Positions 33,836 through 42,012 of a stretch of DNA of 64,000 bases are shown here, piece by piece (the first letter of the stretch is position 1; each line of letters opens with the position of its first letter). The stretch is from Rasiella rasia. Its GTDB lineage: Bacteria > Bacteroidota > Bacteroidia > Flavobacteriales > Flavobacteriaceae. The stretch is taken from NCBI RefSeq assembly GCF_011044175.1, contig NZ_CP049057.1:3053501-3117500 (forward strand), given 5' to 3'. A program made the position numbers and the translations under genes. Under the pieces are notes generated by a model. It saw nothing but the letters and a program-made list of their open reading frames with translations. It was not told the DNA's origin and made no database searches.

Positions 33836-34424
33836 ACAACTCCTTGAATACGATACAGAACTTTTCTTGTTTCTAAACAATCTAGGAACCGAAAATTGGG
33901 ACGGCTTTTGGCGCATCGTAACCGAAAAATGGTCTTCTATTCCGTTGTACATCGTACTTCTTATACTTATCTACAAACACTATAAACTTAAGGGTACACT
34001 TGTTATTCTAGTTTCAGTAGCATTGCTAATAACTGCGGCAGACCAATTAGCGAATTTGTTTAAGTATGTTTTATTTCAACGTCCAAGACCTTGCAGAGTT
34101 GAGACTTTACAAGAAGCAATGCGTTTTGTAGCCGATGGTTGCGGACGTTATGGCTACTTTTCTGCACATGCTGCCAATAGTATGGGAGCAGCAGTGTTTC
34201 TAGGCTTAGTGCTCCAAAAATGGTACAAATACCTTCCGTTTCTATTGCTTTTCTGGGCAGTGCTTACTGCCTATAGCCGTATTTATTTAGGTGTTCATTA
34301 TCCGTTAGATATTATTACTGGAATGTTCTTTGGCGGACTTTTAGGATGGCTGTTTTATATACTTCAACAATGGGGGCAACGCAAGTTTAATAAACCTGCA
34401 ATAAATGATGAATACAGACGCTAG
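33828..34424 (+). CDS. PAP2 family membrane phosphatase
   Basis: The protein has 198 residues and about five or six transmembrane helices. The three acid-phosphatase motifs are present: K-Y-V-L-F-Q-R-P-R-P, F-S-A-H-A-A-N (the usual P-S-G-H in variant form) and S-R-I-Y-L-G-V-H-Y-P-L-D. Members dephosphorylate undecaprenyl-pyrophosphate, phosphatidyl-phosphates or lipid A. The substrate is not clear. It is coupled to the small acidic gene and converges on the ArnT-like gene. Confidence 0.93.
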   Translation: MIEQLLEYDTELFLFLNNLGTENWDGFWRIVTEKWSSIPLYIVLLILIYKHYKLKGTLVILVSVALLITAADQLANLFKYVLFQRPRPCRVETLQEAMRFVADGCGRYGYFSAHAANSMGAAVFLGLVLQKWYKYLPFLLLFWAVLTAYSRIYLGVHYPLDIITGMFFGGLLGWLFYILQQWGQRKFNKPAINDEYRR

Positions 34425-34434
34425 TTCGAACTAT

Positions 34435-36069
34435 TTATTTTCTAGTCACTACGTATAGATCGCGCCACAGTCTTGGTCTATGAGAACGCTCTCCAGGTGC
34501 TTTCGGATTCATGTCGTATCGCATTACATTTTCTATCGTATATGCTGAAAAGGTCTCTTTAAACTTAGCCACATCATCTTGCGAGACTAAAACACCAAAT
34601 GAAGTTTCTTTTGGAAGGTTTTCTGCACCAAAATTTAAAATTACTGGAATAGGTTTACCGTACTCCCAAATCATTTCAGGGGTAAAGTAAGAGTATTCGT
34701 AAACGGGTAGATTATTATTGTTGGCCTGCCACGTGTTTAGTTCTGAAAGAGATCTGAATTCTGGGTTAACCGTAAGTGCTTTCGCCATGGGCATACCAAA
34801 ACACATGATAACCACAATAAATGCAATGGTACCATAAAATACAGGTTTTATCTTTTTCCGAAGTAAATTCCTAAAAATAAATACGCCCACAGCTACAAGG
34901 GCTATAGAAAGTATAATAAACCAAACCCAATACCCATCTAGAGAATCTTTCAGAAAGAAATACCCACCTACGGGAAAAATAATTCCAATAGTTGCTATTA
35001 GTCCAAAGTTGAAGTACACAGGAATGGTCTCTCGTTTGTCGTTCAACTCAGAAAATTTCAGAAAAAGATATTCAATGTAGAAGGCAGTATTTAGTGCCAA
35101 CGGAATAAGTACAGGCAATAAATAACGTGATTTTTTTTCAGGAATCACCGAAAGCAACACCACTGAAGCCATGGTCCATAAAAAGGTAAATAAATAGCCT
35201 TTTTTATCGCTCACCCTATTTTTTAGATACGGATACAATAACCCTATAAAAGCGATAATAGTCCAAACACCGCTTTGCGTAAAAAAGCTCCAATAGTAAT
35301 AGAAGGGACGTACGTTATAGCCTGTCCAATTGCTCGTTTCTCGTCGGGTAATTTCGGCAACCGCTTCGGGGTCGAAGGTGTAGGTGTACCAATACCACCA
35401 GCCAGAGAGTACAAGAGAAACTACTAAGAATACGAATAGTGGTACAATTCGACTTTTAATATTTTTGAATTTATACGTTACTCCAAACGCAATTAAAAAG
35501 GGAAGGAGCAGGGCATATAAAGAAACAGGGCCTTTACTCATAAACGAAGCTCCAAAAAATAGGGCCGCGATAAGAATTCGCTGGTACTTCTTTGTTTCGT
35601 GAGTAAAAAACAGAAACAATTGATAGATACACACCGTCATAAAAGCATGAGTAAAAATATCCCACTGCCCATTGCGCCCAGAAAAAATAATATAAAAGGA
35701 GGTTGATAAGACTAGTGCAGCTACAAAAGCCAATATTCTATTATTGCTAATGCGTACGGTAAATTTATAGGTGGTTAGTACTAACAGTAAAGTAACCAAT
35801 GCTGCTGGCAGACGCATTGCGGTAAGGCTTTTAAGACCAAAAATTGCTGCAGAAAAAGCCGTAAGCCATGTAGGTAATGGAGGTTTTTGGTACCGTGGTT
35901 CGCCATTTAATGTCGTGAGTAACCAATTGCCATCGTCTAGCATTTCTCTTGCCGTTGCAAAATTTCGAGCTTCCATAATGTTTACAAAGAGTGCGTCTAA
36001 ATTCACAAAGAAAATAGCGACACATGCCAGGCAAAGTAGCAGTATATGATTATTTGTTAACCGATGCAT
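34435..36069 (-). CDS. ArnT/PMT-like integral membrane glycosyltransferase
   Basis: I start at ATG 36069, giving 544 residues and a 20-base overlap with the upstream gene; an earlier start would overlap 74 bases. The protein has about twelve helices and the GT-83/PMT first-loop motif M-E-A-R-N-F-A-T-A-R-E-M-L with acidic residue, then R-Y-Q-K-P-P-L. It should move a sugar from a polyprenyl phosphate to lipid A or another acceptor at the periplasmic face. The order GT2, LAB_N, ArnT-like is that of a sugar-lipid pathway comparable to arnC/arnT. Confidence 0.9.
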   Translation of the reverse strand: MHRLTNNHILLLCLACVAIFFVNLDALFVNIMEARNFATAREMLDDGNWLLTTLNGEPRYQKPPLPTWLTAFSAAIFGLKSLTAMRLPAALVTLLLVLTTYKFTVRISNNRILAFVAALVLSTSFYIIFSGRNGQWDIFTHAFMTVCIYQLFLFFTHETKKYQRILIAALFFGASFMSKGPVSLYALLLPFLIAFGVTYKFKNIKSRIVPLFVFLVVSLVLSGWWYWYTYTFDPEAVAEITRRETSNWTGYNVRPFYYYWSFFTQSGVWTIIAFIGLLYPYLKNRVSDKKGYLFTFLWTMASVVLLSVIPEKKSRYLLPVLIPLALNTAFYIEYLFLKFSELNDKRETIPVYFNFGLIATIGIIFPVGGYFFLKDSLDGYWVWFIILSIALVAVGVFIFRNLLRKKIKPVFYGTIAFIVVIMCFGMPMAKALTVNPEFRSLSELNTWQANNNNLPVYEYSYFTPEMIWEYGKPIPVILNFGAENLPKETSFGVLVSQDDVAKFKETFSAYTIENVMRYDMNPKAPGERSHRPRLWRDLYVVTRK

Positions 36070-36688
36070 TGGTTTGTTTTTTCCAGATAAAGATGTTTCG
36101 TATATAAATAATAAGCCCAGCAATATGACCTACAAAAAGCACTGGGTCTTTTCTAAAAATAGCATAGGTTAAAATGAGCGATGCACCTAAAACGCTCATA
36201 CGCCAAAACCCGACGGGGAGTTGTGAGGTTTTTGTTTTTTCAGAATAGATCCATTGGTAAATAAAACGCAAGGTAAATACTAGTTGCGATACAATGCCTA
36301 ACACCAATAACCATACGGGTATGTTGTCGTTGCTAAACAGTTGTTCAAGGTCGTATTCGCCATTGTTATATGAGTATACAACTACGAATATTGGGAATAT
36401 AAATAAAAAAATCTGAAGCCATTTGGGTGATTTTTGCCATTCACCTTGCAGTTGTAAATTTCTAATATATATGTAATATGTAAGGGATTGTCCTAGCATG
36501 ATGGCAAAGTCGTCACGCATATAACCGTATACAAACAATAAAAAAGATGCTAGTAAACTTAGTTTCCAAAAGATAGAGGGCGTAATAACCCGTTTATTTT
36601 TTTCTGAAAGAATCCATTGCAACAATAGACGCCCTGAGAATAAGAGTTGTGCTAAAAAACCAATTGTGTACACAAGCCAATCGCTCAT
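36050..36688 (-). CDS. Lipid-A-disaccharide-synthase N-terminal-domain-like membrane protein (LAB_N)
   Basis: The 212 residues are two tandem copies of the LAB_N module, each with three helices: about 1-75 (F-L-A-Q-L-L-F-S-G-R-L-L-L-Q-W) and about 118-195 (I-V-S-Q-L-V-F-T-L-R-F-I-Y-Q-W). The module occurs at the N-terminus of some LpxB proteins and as a separate protein beside glycosyltransferase genes. It may help move or place lipid-linked sugars. It overlaps the GT2 gene by four bases and the ArnT-like gene by 20. Confidence 0.9.
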   Translation of the reverse strand: MSDWLVYTIGFLAQLLFSGRLLLQWILSEKNKRVITPSIFWKLSLLASFLLFVYGYMRDDFAIMLGQSLTYYIYIRNLQLQGEWQKSPKWLQIFLFIFPIFVVVYSYNNGEYDLEQLFSNDNIPVWLLVLGIVSQLVFTLRFIYQWIYSEKTKTSQLPVGFWRMSVLGASLILTYAIFRKDPVLFVGHIAGLIIYIRNIFIWKKQTNASVNK

Positions 36689-37401
36689 CCTTTAGATTTT
36701 ACGTCGTAATTGATGTATTTTTTCTTCATCCAAACATAGGCAAAGCAATCCGTTAAGGGTCCTATGAGTCGGTTCCATACGCCAAATTTTGCAGTACCCG
36801 CCATACGTGGAAAGTGTTGTACAGGAACCTGCAATACTTTGCCATTTTGTAGTAAAATCATCGCAGGCAAAAATCGATGCAATCCTTTAAACATAGGAAT
36901 TCTCTTCGCGTAGTCTGTTTTAATAACTTTAAGCGGGCAACCCGTGTCGTCCATCCCATCATGCGTAAAGGCACGCCGAATACCATTAGCAATTTTTGAG
37001 GACATATTTTTTACAAACGTATCCTTTCTATTGGCACGAACACCTGTAACTAAATCGTATTCGCCAATTTTTTCTAGCAGCAAATTAAAATCTTCTGGAG
37101 CTGTTTGTAAATCACTGTCAATATAACCCAATAAGGGAGCTTCAACATGATCGAAACCTGCTTTAATAGCTGCGCTGAGTCCGCGGTTTTCTTTGAAATT
37201 TATAAAATTAAATGCCTCGTTGCGCTCACAAATGTCTTCAATAAGCTTTTGGCTATTGTCTTTAGATCCATCGTTTACAAAAAGAATACTTGTAGTTTTG
37301 GTGGCAATCTTTGTGTAGGCCAGAAGCTCTTTCTCTACGCGAGCTAGGTTCTCTTCTTCGTTATACACAGGAACAATAATGGTAAATTGGTATGATATCA
37401 C
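36685..37401 (-). CDS. Family 2 glycosyltransferase, polyprenyl-phosphate type (ArnC/DPM1-like)
   Basis: The 238-residue protein has the GT-A fold signature I-I-V-P-V-Y-N-E-E-E-N-L at residues 8-19, F-V-N-D-G-S-K-D, and the metal site Y-I-D-S-D-L-Q-T-A-P. It lacks the C-terminal pair of helices found in ArnC; the LAB_N protein encoded next may supply the membrane part. Start codon is GTG at 37401, since no ATG exists in the open stretch. It begins a three-gene overlapping operon. Product sugar is unknown. Confidence 0.92.
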   Translation of the reverse strand: MISYQFTIIVPVYNEEENLARVEKELLAYTKIATKTTSILFVNDGSKDNSQKLIEDICERNEAFNFINFKENRGLSAAIKAGFDHVEAPLLGYIDSDLQTAPEDFNLLLEKIGEYDLVTGVRANRKDTFVKNMSSKIANGIRRAFTHDGMDDTGCPLKVIKTDYAKRIPMFKGLHRFLPAMILLQNGKVLQVPVQHFPRMAGTAKFGVWNRLIGPLTDCFAYVWMKKKYINYDVKSKG

Positions 37402-37418
37402 AGGGCACTATTTAATTG

Positions 37419-37426
37419 CAAAAGTA
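37419..37426 (-). promoter_or_regulatory. Possible -7 box TACTTTTG before the GT2 operon
   Basis: TACTTTTG on the minus strand fits TAnnTTTG, 17 bases before the GTG start at 37401. No convincing -33 element is seen. Confidence 0.4.
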
Positions 37427-37552
37427 TCGTTTTTTTTGTTGTTCATCTTTTGAAACGATAGCTTCACCAATAGTTTTTTTAAATATTCTGCTCAAGGCGA
37501 CTCGATTGAAGACTCAAAACTTTATTTTTGGTATAGAATTTTACTCATTTTT

Positions 37553-38494
37553 ATGAAGATATTGGTTACAGGAGCTGCTGGATTTATAGGTTCACATACC
37601 GCAGAACGACTTCACGCACTAGGGCATGAGGTTTCTGCAATTGATAATTTTTCGTCTTATTACGATATTTCTTTAAAGCAAAAAAACACCGAAACCTTAG
37701 CAAGACAAGGAATAATTGTAGCTAAAGCCGATTTGCGTTTCGCAGATTTGTCTGCTTATATTTCAGAAGATATTGATGCTATTTTTCATTTTGCGGCACA
37801 ACCTGGTATTGCAGCAGATAGTACGTTTGAATCGTATTTTAGCAATAATATTCAGGCTACCCAGCGTATGCTAGACGTTATTGAAACCCTAGAAAAGAAA
37901 CCGTTTTTTGTAAATATTGCAACTTCGTCTATCTATGGACTTCACGCCACGTTAACTGAAAGCGAAGCCCCACTGCCAGCCAGTTGGTATGGTGTAACTA
38001 AATTAGCGGCAGAACAACTAGTTTTAGGGTACACTAGAAGAAACTTATTACGAGGAACTTCATTGCGCTTGTATTCTGTATATGGGCCACGAGAACGTCC
38101 TGATAAATTGTATACGCGTTTAATAGATTGCGGACTTAACAATAAGCCATTTCCTTTGTACGAAGGCAGTGAAAAGCACTTGCGCAGCTTTACCTATGTG
38201 CAGGATATTGTAGATGGTATTGTAAGTGTTTTAGAGCATCAGGAGGTTTGTAATGCTGAAATTTTCAATTTGGGTACCGAAGAAGAAAATACCACTGCTA
38301 CCGGAATTGCAACAGTAGAAGAAATTTTAGGCACAAAAATTAGCATCCAGAGTCATCCACCTCGTCCTGGCGATCAATCGCGTACCAAAGCAAATATTGA
38401 CAAGGCTAGAAAGTTGCTGGACTACAATCCTAAAACAGGTTTGAAAGAAGGGTTAGAGGCGCAAGTAGCTTGGTTTAGAGATACCTTTAAATAA
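37553..38494 (+). CDS. NAD-dependent nucleotide-sugar epimerase (UDP-glucuronate 4-epimerase-like)
   Basis: The 313-residue extended SDR has G-A-A-G-F-I-G-S-H at residues 7-15, the active-site Y-x-x-x-K in S-W-Y-G-V-T-K-L-A, and R-L-Y-S-V-Y-G-P-R-E-R-P, which is typical for UDP-GlcA 4-epimerases and related enzymes. Position next to the lipid-sugar operon (divergent) suggests nucleotide-sugar supply for it. The exact sugar is not clear. It overlaps the end of meaB by eight bases. Confidence 0.9.
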   Translation: MKILVTGAAGFIGSHTAERLHALGHEVSAIDNFSSYYDISLKQKNTETLARQGIIVAKADLRFADLSAYISEDIDAIFHFAAQPGIAADSTFESYFSNNIQATQRMLDVIETLEKKPFFVNIATSSIYGLHATLTESEAPLPASWYGVTKLAAEQLVLGYTRRNLLRGTSLRLYSVYGPRERPDKLYTRLIDCGLNNKPFPLYEGSEKHLRSFTYVQDIVDGIVSVLEHQEVCNAEIFNLGTEEENTTATGIATVEEILGTKISIQSHPPRPGDQSRTKANIDKARKLLDYNPKTGLKEGLEAQVAWFRDTFK

Positions 38495-39566
38495 ATGCAA
38501 GTAGGTTTTCTGCAGCCTTAAAAGGTGTTATTTTTCCTGCTTCTACAAGTTTTGTCTGAAGGGTTAATGCTTCTTTCACGGCATCATTTTCGTAAAAATT
38601 TCTCTTCAGTTGCTCATCTATGGTTTGTAACAGCCAAAATTTGTTTTGTTTATTTCTTTTGTTCTGAAAATAGTTGGTGTTTTTTGCTTCGGAAATGTAA
38701 TTTGAAACAAGCTCCCAAATTTCTTCAATACCTTGGTTTTCTAAGGCTGAGCAAACCACTGTTTTAGGAACCCAACCATTGTCTTTTGGGGGGTAGAGGT
38801 GTAGCGCTCTATTGAATTCGGCCTTGGCTAATTTAGCGGCTTTCACATTTTCTCCATCTGCTTTGTTTATGGCTATAGCATCTGCCATTTCCATGATACC
38901 ACGTTTAATGCCTTGAAGTTCATCTCCAGCTCCAGCCAATTTCAGCAATAAAAAGAAGTCGGTCATAGAATGTACAGCAGTTTCACTTTGTCCTACACCT
39001 ACAGTTTCAATAATAATAGTATCAAAGCCAGCGGCCTCACATAAAATAATGGCCTCACGAGTTTTTCTGGCCACACCACCTAATGAGTTTCCGCTTGCAG
39101 ACGGTCTAATGTATGCGTTTCTGTTGGTCACCAAAGAAGCCATACGTGTTTTGTCACCTAAAATACTTCCTTTACTTACAGTGCTACTGGGGTCTACAGC
39201 CAAGATGGCTACTTTTTTACCTAAACCTGTTAATAGAGTGCCCAAACATTCAATAAACGAGCTTTTACCCACACCAGGAACTCCAGTAATACCAATACGA
39301 ATGCTTTTATTGGCACTGGGTAGACAAGCTTCAATTAAGTGCTCACCTTCTTGTTGGTGCTTCTGGGCAGTACTTTCAATGAGTGTGATACCCTGACTTA
39401 AAGCCGTCCTGTTTCCTTTTAGAATTTTAGCTGCCAGTGTTTTTGCTGAAACTTTAGTGCCCCGATGTTGCTGAATAGATTGCGCAACTTTCTTGGAAAT
39501 AAAGTTGGGAGTTGTAACCCCTTCTTTTTCGTGTATGATCTTAGATTTTTTAGCACCTTTTGCCAT
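38487..39566 (-). CDS. meaB: Methylmalonyl-CoA mutase-associated GTPase MeaB (ArgK family)
   Basis: This 359-residue G3E-family GTPase has Walker A G-V-P-G-V-G-K-S-S (about 95-103), D-P-S-S for metal, E-T-V-G-V-G-Q-S-E, and the base motif N-K-A-D. MeaB loads and protects B12 in acyl-CoA mutases. IcmF has its own built-in GTPase domain, so the presence of a separate MeaB suggests that a second, classical methylmalonyl-CoA mutase exists elsewhere in the genome. The N-terminus is basic. The gene is monocistronic, 93 bp from ohr in divergent orientation. Confidence 0.95.
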   Translation of the reverse strand: MAKGAKKSKIIHEKEGVTTPNFISKKVAQSIQQHRGTKVSAKTLAAKILKGNRTALSQGITLIESTAQKHQQEGEHLIEACLPSANKSIRIGITGVPGVGKSSFIECLGTLLTGLGKKVAILAVDPSSTVSKGSILGDKTRMASLVTNRNAYIRPSASGNSLGGVARKTREAIILCEAAGFDTIIIETVGVGQSETAVHSMTDFFLLLKLAGAGDELQGIKRGIMEMADAIAINKADGENVKAAKLAKAEFNRALHLYPPKDNGWVPKTVVCSALENQGIEEIWELVSNYISEAKNTNYFQNKRNKQNKFWLLQTIDEQLKRNFYENDAVKEALTLQTKLVEAGKITPFKAAENLLAFI

Positions 39567-39659
39567 ACCCGAAATTTATGACAATTTTATGAATCGGCAT
39601 TTCATATTACATAATTTCGTTGGTATATTGATAATGTATTAATCTAAAACTGAAATATC

Positions 39660-40088
39660 ATGAAAACTTTATATGAAGCAACATCAACAGCCGTTGGCGC
39701 TAGAAACGGTCATGTGCGCTCAGAAGATGGACCTATAGATTTTAAGCTGTCGGTACCTAAATCTATGGGTGGTGATGGAGGTGAAGGCGCAAACCCAGAA
39801 CAATTATTTGGTGCGGCATACGCTGCTTGCTTTGGAAGTGCAATAGAAGCCGTTGCAAAAAACAAGGAAGTAGAAGTTAACACAGAAGAGATTAGTGTAG
39901 CTGCCACAATAGGTTTCTGTAAAGACGACGACGGTTTTTTCTTAGAAGCAACATTAGACTGCTATATTCCAGAAGTTTCTAAAGAAGTTGGAGAAGACTT
40001 AGTGAATGCGGCTCATGAAATATGTCCATTTTCTAAAGCCACAAGAGATAATATTACTGTGACGCTTAATCTTTTGCTCGATGAGTAA
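39660..40088 (+). CDS. ohr: Organic hydroperoxide resistance protein Ohr
   Basis: The 142-residue protein is of the OsmC/Ohr family. The two redox cysteines are C57 (A-Y-A-A-C-F-G-S) and C122 (I-C-P-F-S-K-A-T), with the Ohr-type spacing. It reduces organic and fatty-acid hydroperoxides in the cytoplasm using lipoylated partners. A strong terminator follows. No OhrR-type regulator is encoded next to it. Confidence 0.93.
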   Translation: MKTLYEATSTAVGARNGHVRSEDGPIDFKLSVPKSMGGDGGEGANPEQLFGAAYAACFGSAIEAVAKNKEVEVNTEEISVAATIGFCKDDDGFFLEATLDCYIPEVSKEVGEDLVNAAHEICPFSKATRDNITVTLNLLLDE

Positions 40089-40104
40089 ACGAGTTTAGTA
40101 GCAT

Positions 40105-40137
40105 AAAAGAAGCCCTCGAATTTTGAGGGCTTCTTTT
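40105..40137. terminator. Bidirectional terminator between ohr and the helical protein gene
   Basis: AAGAAGCCCTC / GAGGGCTTCTT forms a perfect 11-bp stem with loop GAATTTT, flanked by A4 and T4 runs. It ends ohr and the converging gene at 40139-40702. Confidence 0.9.
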
Positions 40138-40138
40138 A

Positions 40139-40702
40139 TTACATAGCTTTTAAGTTAATAATTCTGCCGTCATCCGGCTTGTCATCATCATCTTTCTTTT
40201 TGTCATTTTTGTTAGAACCATGAAGTGCTTCATCTCTGGTAGCTGGCTCTTTCATATCGGGATCTATCTTGTGTTGCTCGGCTTGTTTTATATACCACTC
40301 TAACTGCTGTTTCTGCTTGTATAAAATTCCAAGCGTTAAATCGGGTAGTTGATGGTTGTTAATTAATTCATCATACCTTTTTATATTGTATCGGTCTCTT
40401 GCAATACATTGCTGAAGTATTACCGTAGTATCAAAATGTTCTAATGCCTCTTTAATCTCATGCCAAGTTCTATCTTGATGTCCTTTTTCGGCTTCAAACT
40501 TAAGTGGTTCAATATCTCGAGAGCTAAGTTCATTACTTAAAGTATTTGCCATTCTATTGCGCTCAACCGCCATAAAGCTTAAAAATCGCTTTAATACAGT
40601 TGTTTTGGCATCGTCTGCAGCATTATAATATAATTTTTCGGCTTCAAAACATGCAACGAGCAAACGATTCAATTTATTAAAATCTGGGTATTTGTTCTTC
40701 AT
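40139..40702 (-). CDS. Helical protein, possibly ferritin-like, unknown function
   Basis: The 187-residue protein is all-alpha in residues 1-145, with periodic acidic and aromatic positions (F-E-A-E-K-L-Y; E-R-N-R-M-A-N; Y-I-K-Q-A-E-Q) that recall four-helix ferritin-like DUF2383/PA2169-type proteins. The last 40 residues are disordered and highly charged (many Lys and Asp). No signal peptide is present. The ferritin-like idea is tentative because clear E-x-x-H metal motifs are absent. It stands alone. Confidence 0.72.
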   Translation of the reverse strand: MKNKYPDFNKLNRLLVACFEAEKLYYNAADDAKTTVLKRFLSFMAVERNRMANTLSNELSSRDIEPLKFEAEKGHQDRTWHEIKEALEHFDTTVILQQCIARDRYNIKRYDELINNHQLPDLTLGILYKQKQQLEWYIKQAEQHKIDPDMKEPATRDEALHGSNKNDKKKDDDDKPDDGRIINLKAM

Positions 40703-40791
40703 GTATTTTTAGATTTACCCAAATGTATGATAAAAAGATTTCTTGAAAATTAACTTTATAAGTAAATTAAGCTAAATTTTTCTTAAGAAAC

Positions 40792-40820
40792 TGCAACGCA
40801 TCTAAAAAAGGTTCGTCCTT
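40792..40820 (+). promoter_or_regulatory. Candidate ECF-type promoter of the first sigma operon
   Basis: TGCAACG at 40792-40798 and CGTCCTT at 40814-40820, 15 bases apart, resemble the AAC (-35) and CGTC (-10) cores of ECF promoters. The start codon is 33 bases further on, so autoregulation of the sigma gene is likely. Confidence 0.5.
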
Positions 40821-40853
40821 TATCCGAACAGCAACCAAAAAAACCATCGAAGT

Positions 40854-41399
40854 TTGTCTAGTAATTTACTCGTAGCACAGTGTAAACAAAACAGCCGAAA
40901 GGCGCAATTAGCTTTGTACAAGCAATATTGTGACGGAATGTTTGTAGTGGCGCTACGGTATATGAAAGACGATGCTGCTGCGCAAGATGCAGTGCAAGAG
41001 GCGTTTATAAAAGCGTTCAAGAAAATCGAGCAGTTCAAAGGGGACGTCACCTTTGGGGCTTGGTTAAAACGTATCGTAATAAATACGTGTTTAGATGCTT
41101 TAAAGGCGCGAAAGTTAGAAACAGAACCCCTATATGACGAGACCTTGCGCTTGGCAGATGATGAATCAGATTGGCAGGTTTCAGATGATAGAACGGTAGA
41201 GGAGGTGATGGATGCTATTGAAAAACTAAGCGATAACTACAGAGATGTAGCGAAGCTTTTTTTACTCGAAGGATATGATCACCAAGAAATTGCAGGAATA
41301 ATGGGAATTACAGAAAGTGCTTCTCGTACCAAACTGCATCGGGGAAAATTACAATTAAAAGAACACTTAAAACATTTACAATATGGCACAGGATATTAG
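40854..41399 (+). CDS. ECF (sigma-70 family) RNA polymerase sigma factor
   Basis: The protein has 181 residues: region 2 (about 15-85; D-A-A-A-Q-D-A-V-Q-E-A-F-I-K-A-F) and region 4 (about 120-175; L-S-D-N-Y-R-D-V-A-K-L-F-L-L-E-G-Y-D-H-Q-E-I-A with its helix-turn-helix). TTG at 40854 is the only reasonable start in the open frame. The gene heads a three-gene overlapping operon with a membrane-anchored probable anti-sigma factor and a large exported protein. The signal is unknown. Confidence 0.93.
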   Translation: MSSNLLVAQCKQNSRKAQLALYKQYCDGMFVVALRYMKDDAAAQDAVQEAFIKAFKKIEQFKGDVTFGAWLKRIVINTCLDALKARKLETEPLYDETLRLADDESDWQVSDDRTVEEVMDAIEKLSDNYRDVAKLFLLEGYDHQEIAGIMGITESASRTKLHRGKLQLKEHLKHLQYGTGY

Positions 41400-42012
41400 A
41401 GAATTGCTACGTAATCGTCCTGAAACAAAGAGGACGATGCCGGAGGATCATGAAATGAAGTTTGAGAAAATGTTAGAAACACATTTTCCAGACCAGCCAC
41501 AACAAACAAAGCGCAACGCATCGTTTTTTTGGCTGAAAGTTGCCGCTGTAGCAATATCGTTCTTAGCGGTAAGCTTTTTTGGGTATCAATACCTTTCTGG
41601 ATTAAATGGAGCTAATGGCAACAATCTCGAATTGGCAGATACCGAAGATGATACCAAAATGGATGCAAAAGACATCTTAAAACAGCCAAAGCTTACCTTG
41701 GGTGATCTTTCTCCCGATTTAAAGAAGGTTGAAAACTTTTACCTCACTGGAATCGATGTGCAATTAGCTTCTTTAGAAACTGACGACGAAAATAAAGAAT
41801 TGATAGATGGGTATATGGAGCGTATCTCTGAGCTCAACGAAGAATACAACCGTCTCAATAACGAACTAACCGAAACAGGACCTACAGAGGCAACTGTTAA
41901 CGCATTAATAGATAATTTGAAATTACGTTTGGATTTGCTGTTTAAACTGAAAAACAAATTAAAAGAACTTAAAAATTTAGACAATGAAAAATTCAATGAC
42001 CTACAAGCATAG
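41383..42012 (+). CDS. Probable anti-sigma factor, single-pass membrane protein
   Basis: The 209-residue protein has a cytoplasmic N-terminus of about 47 residues, one transmembrane helix (about 48-66; W-L-K-V-A-A-V-A-I-S-F-L-A-V-S-F-F) and a periplasmic part that ends in a long coiled coil. Its start overlaps the sigma gene by 17 bases, the normal setting of an anti-sigma gene. No zinc anti-sigma motif is visible, so the assignment depends on topology and context. Confidence 0.78.
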   Translation: MAQDIRELLRNRPETKRTMPEDHEMKFEKMLETHFPDQPQQTKRNASFFWLKVAAVAISFLAVSFFGYQYLSGLNGANGNNLELADTEDDTKMDAKDILKQPKLTLGDLSPDLKKVENFYLTGIDVQLASLETDDENKELIDGYMERISELNEEYNRLNNELTETGPTEATVNALIDNLKLRLDLLFKLKNKLKELKNLDNEKFNDLQA

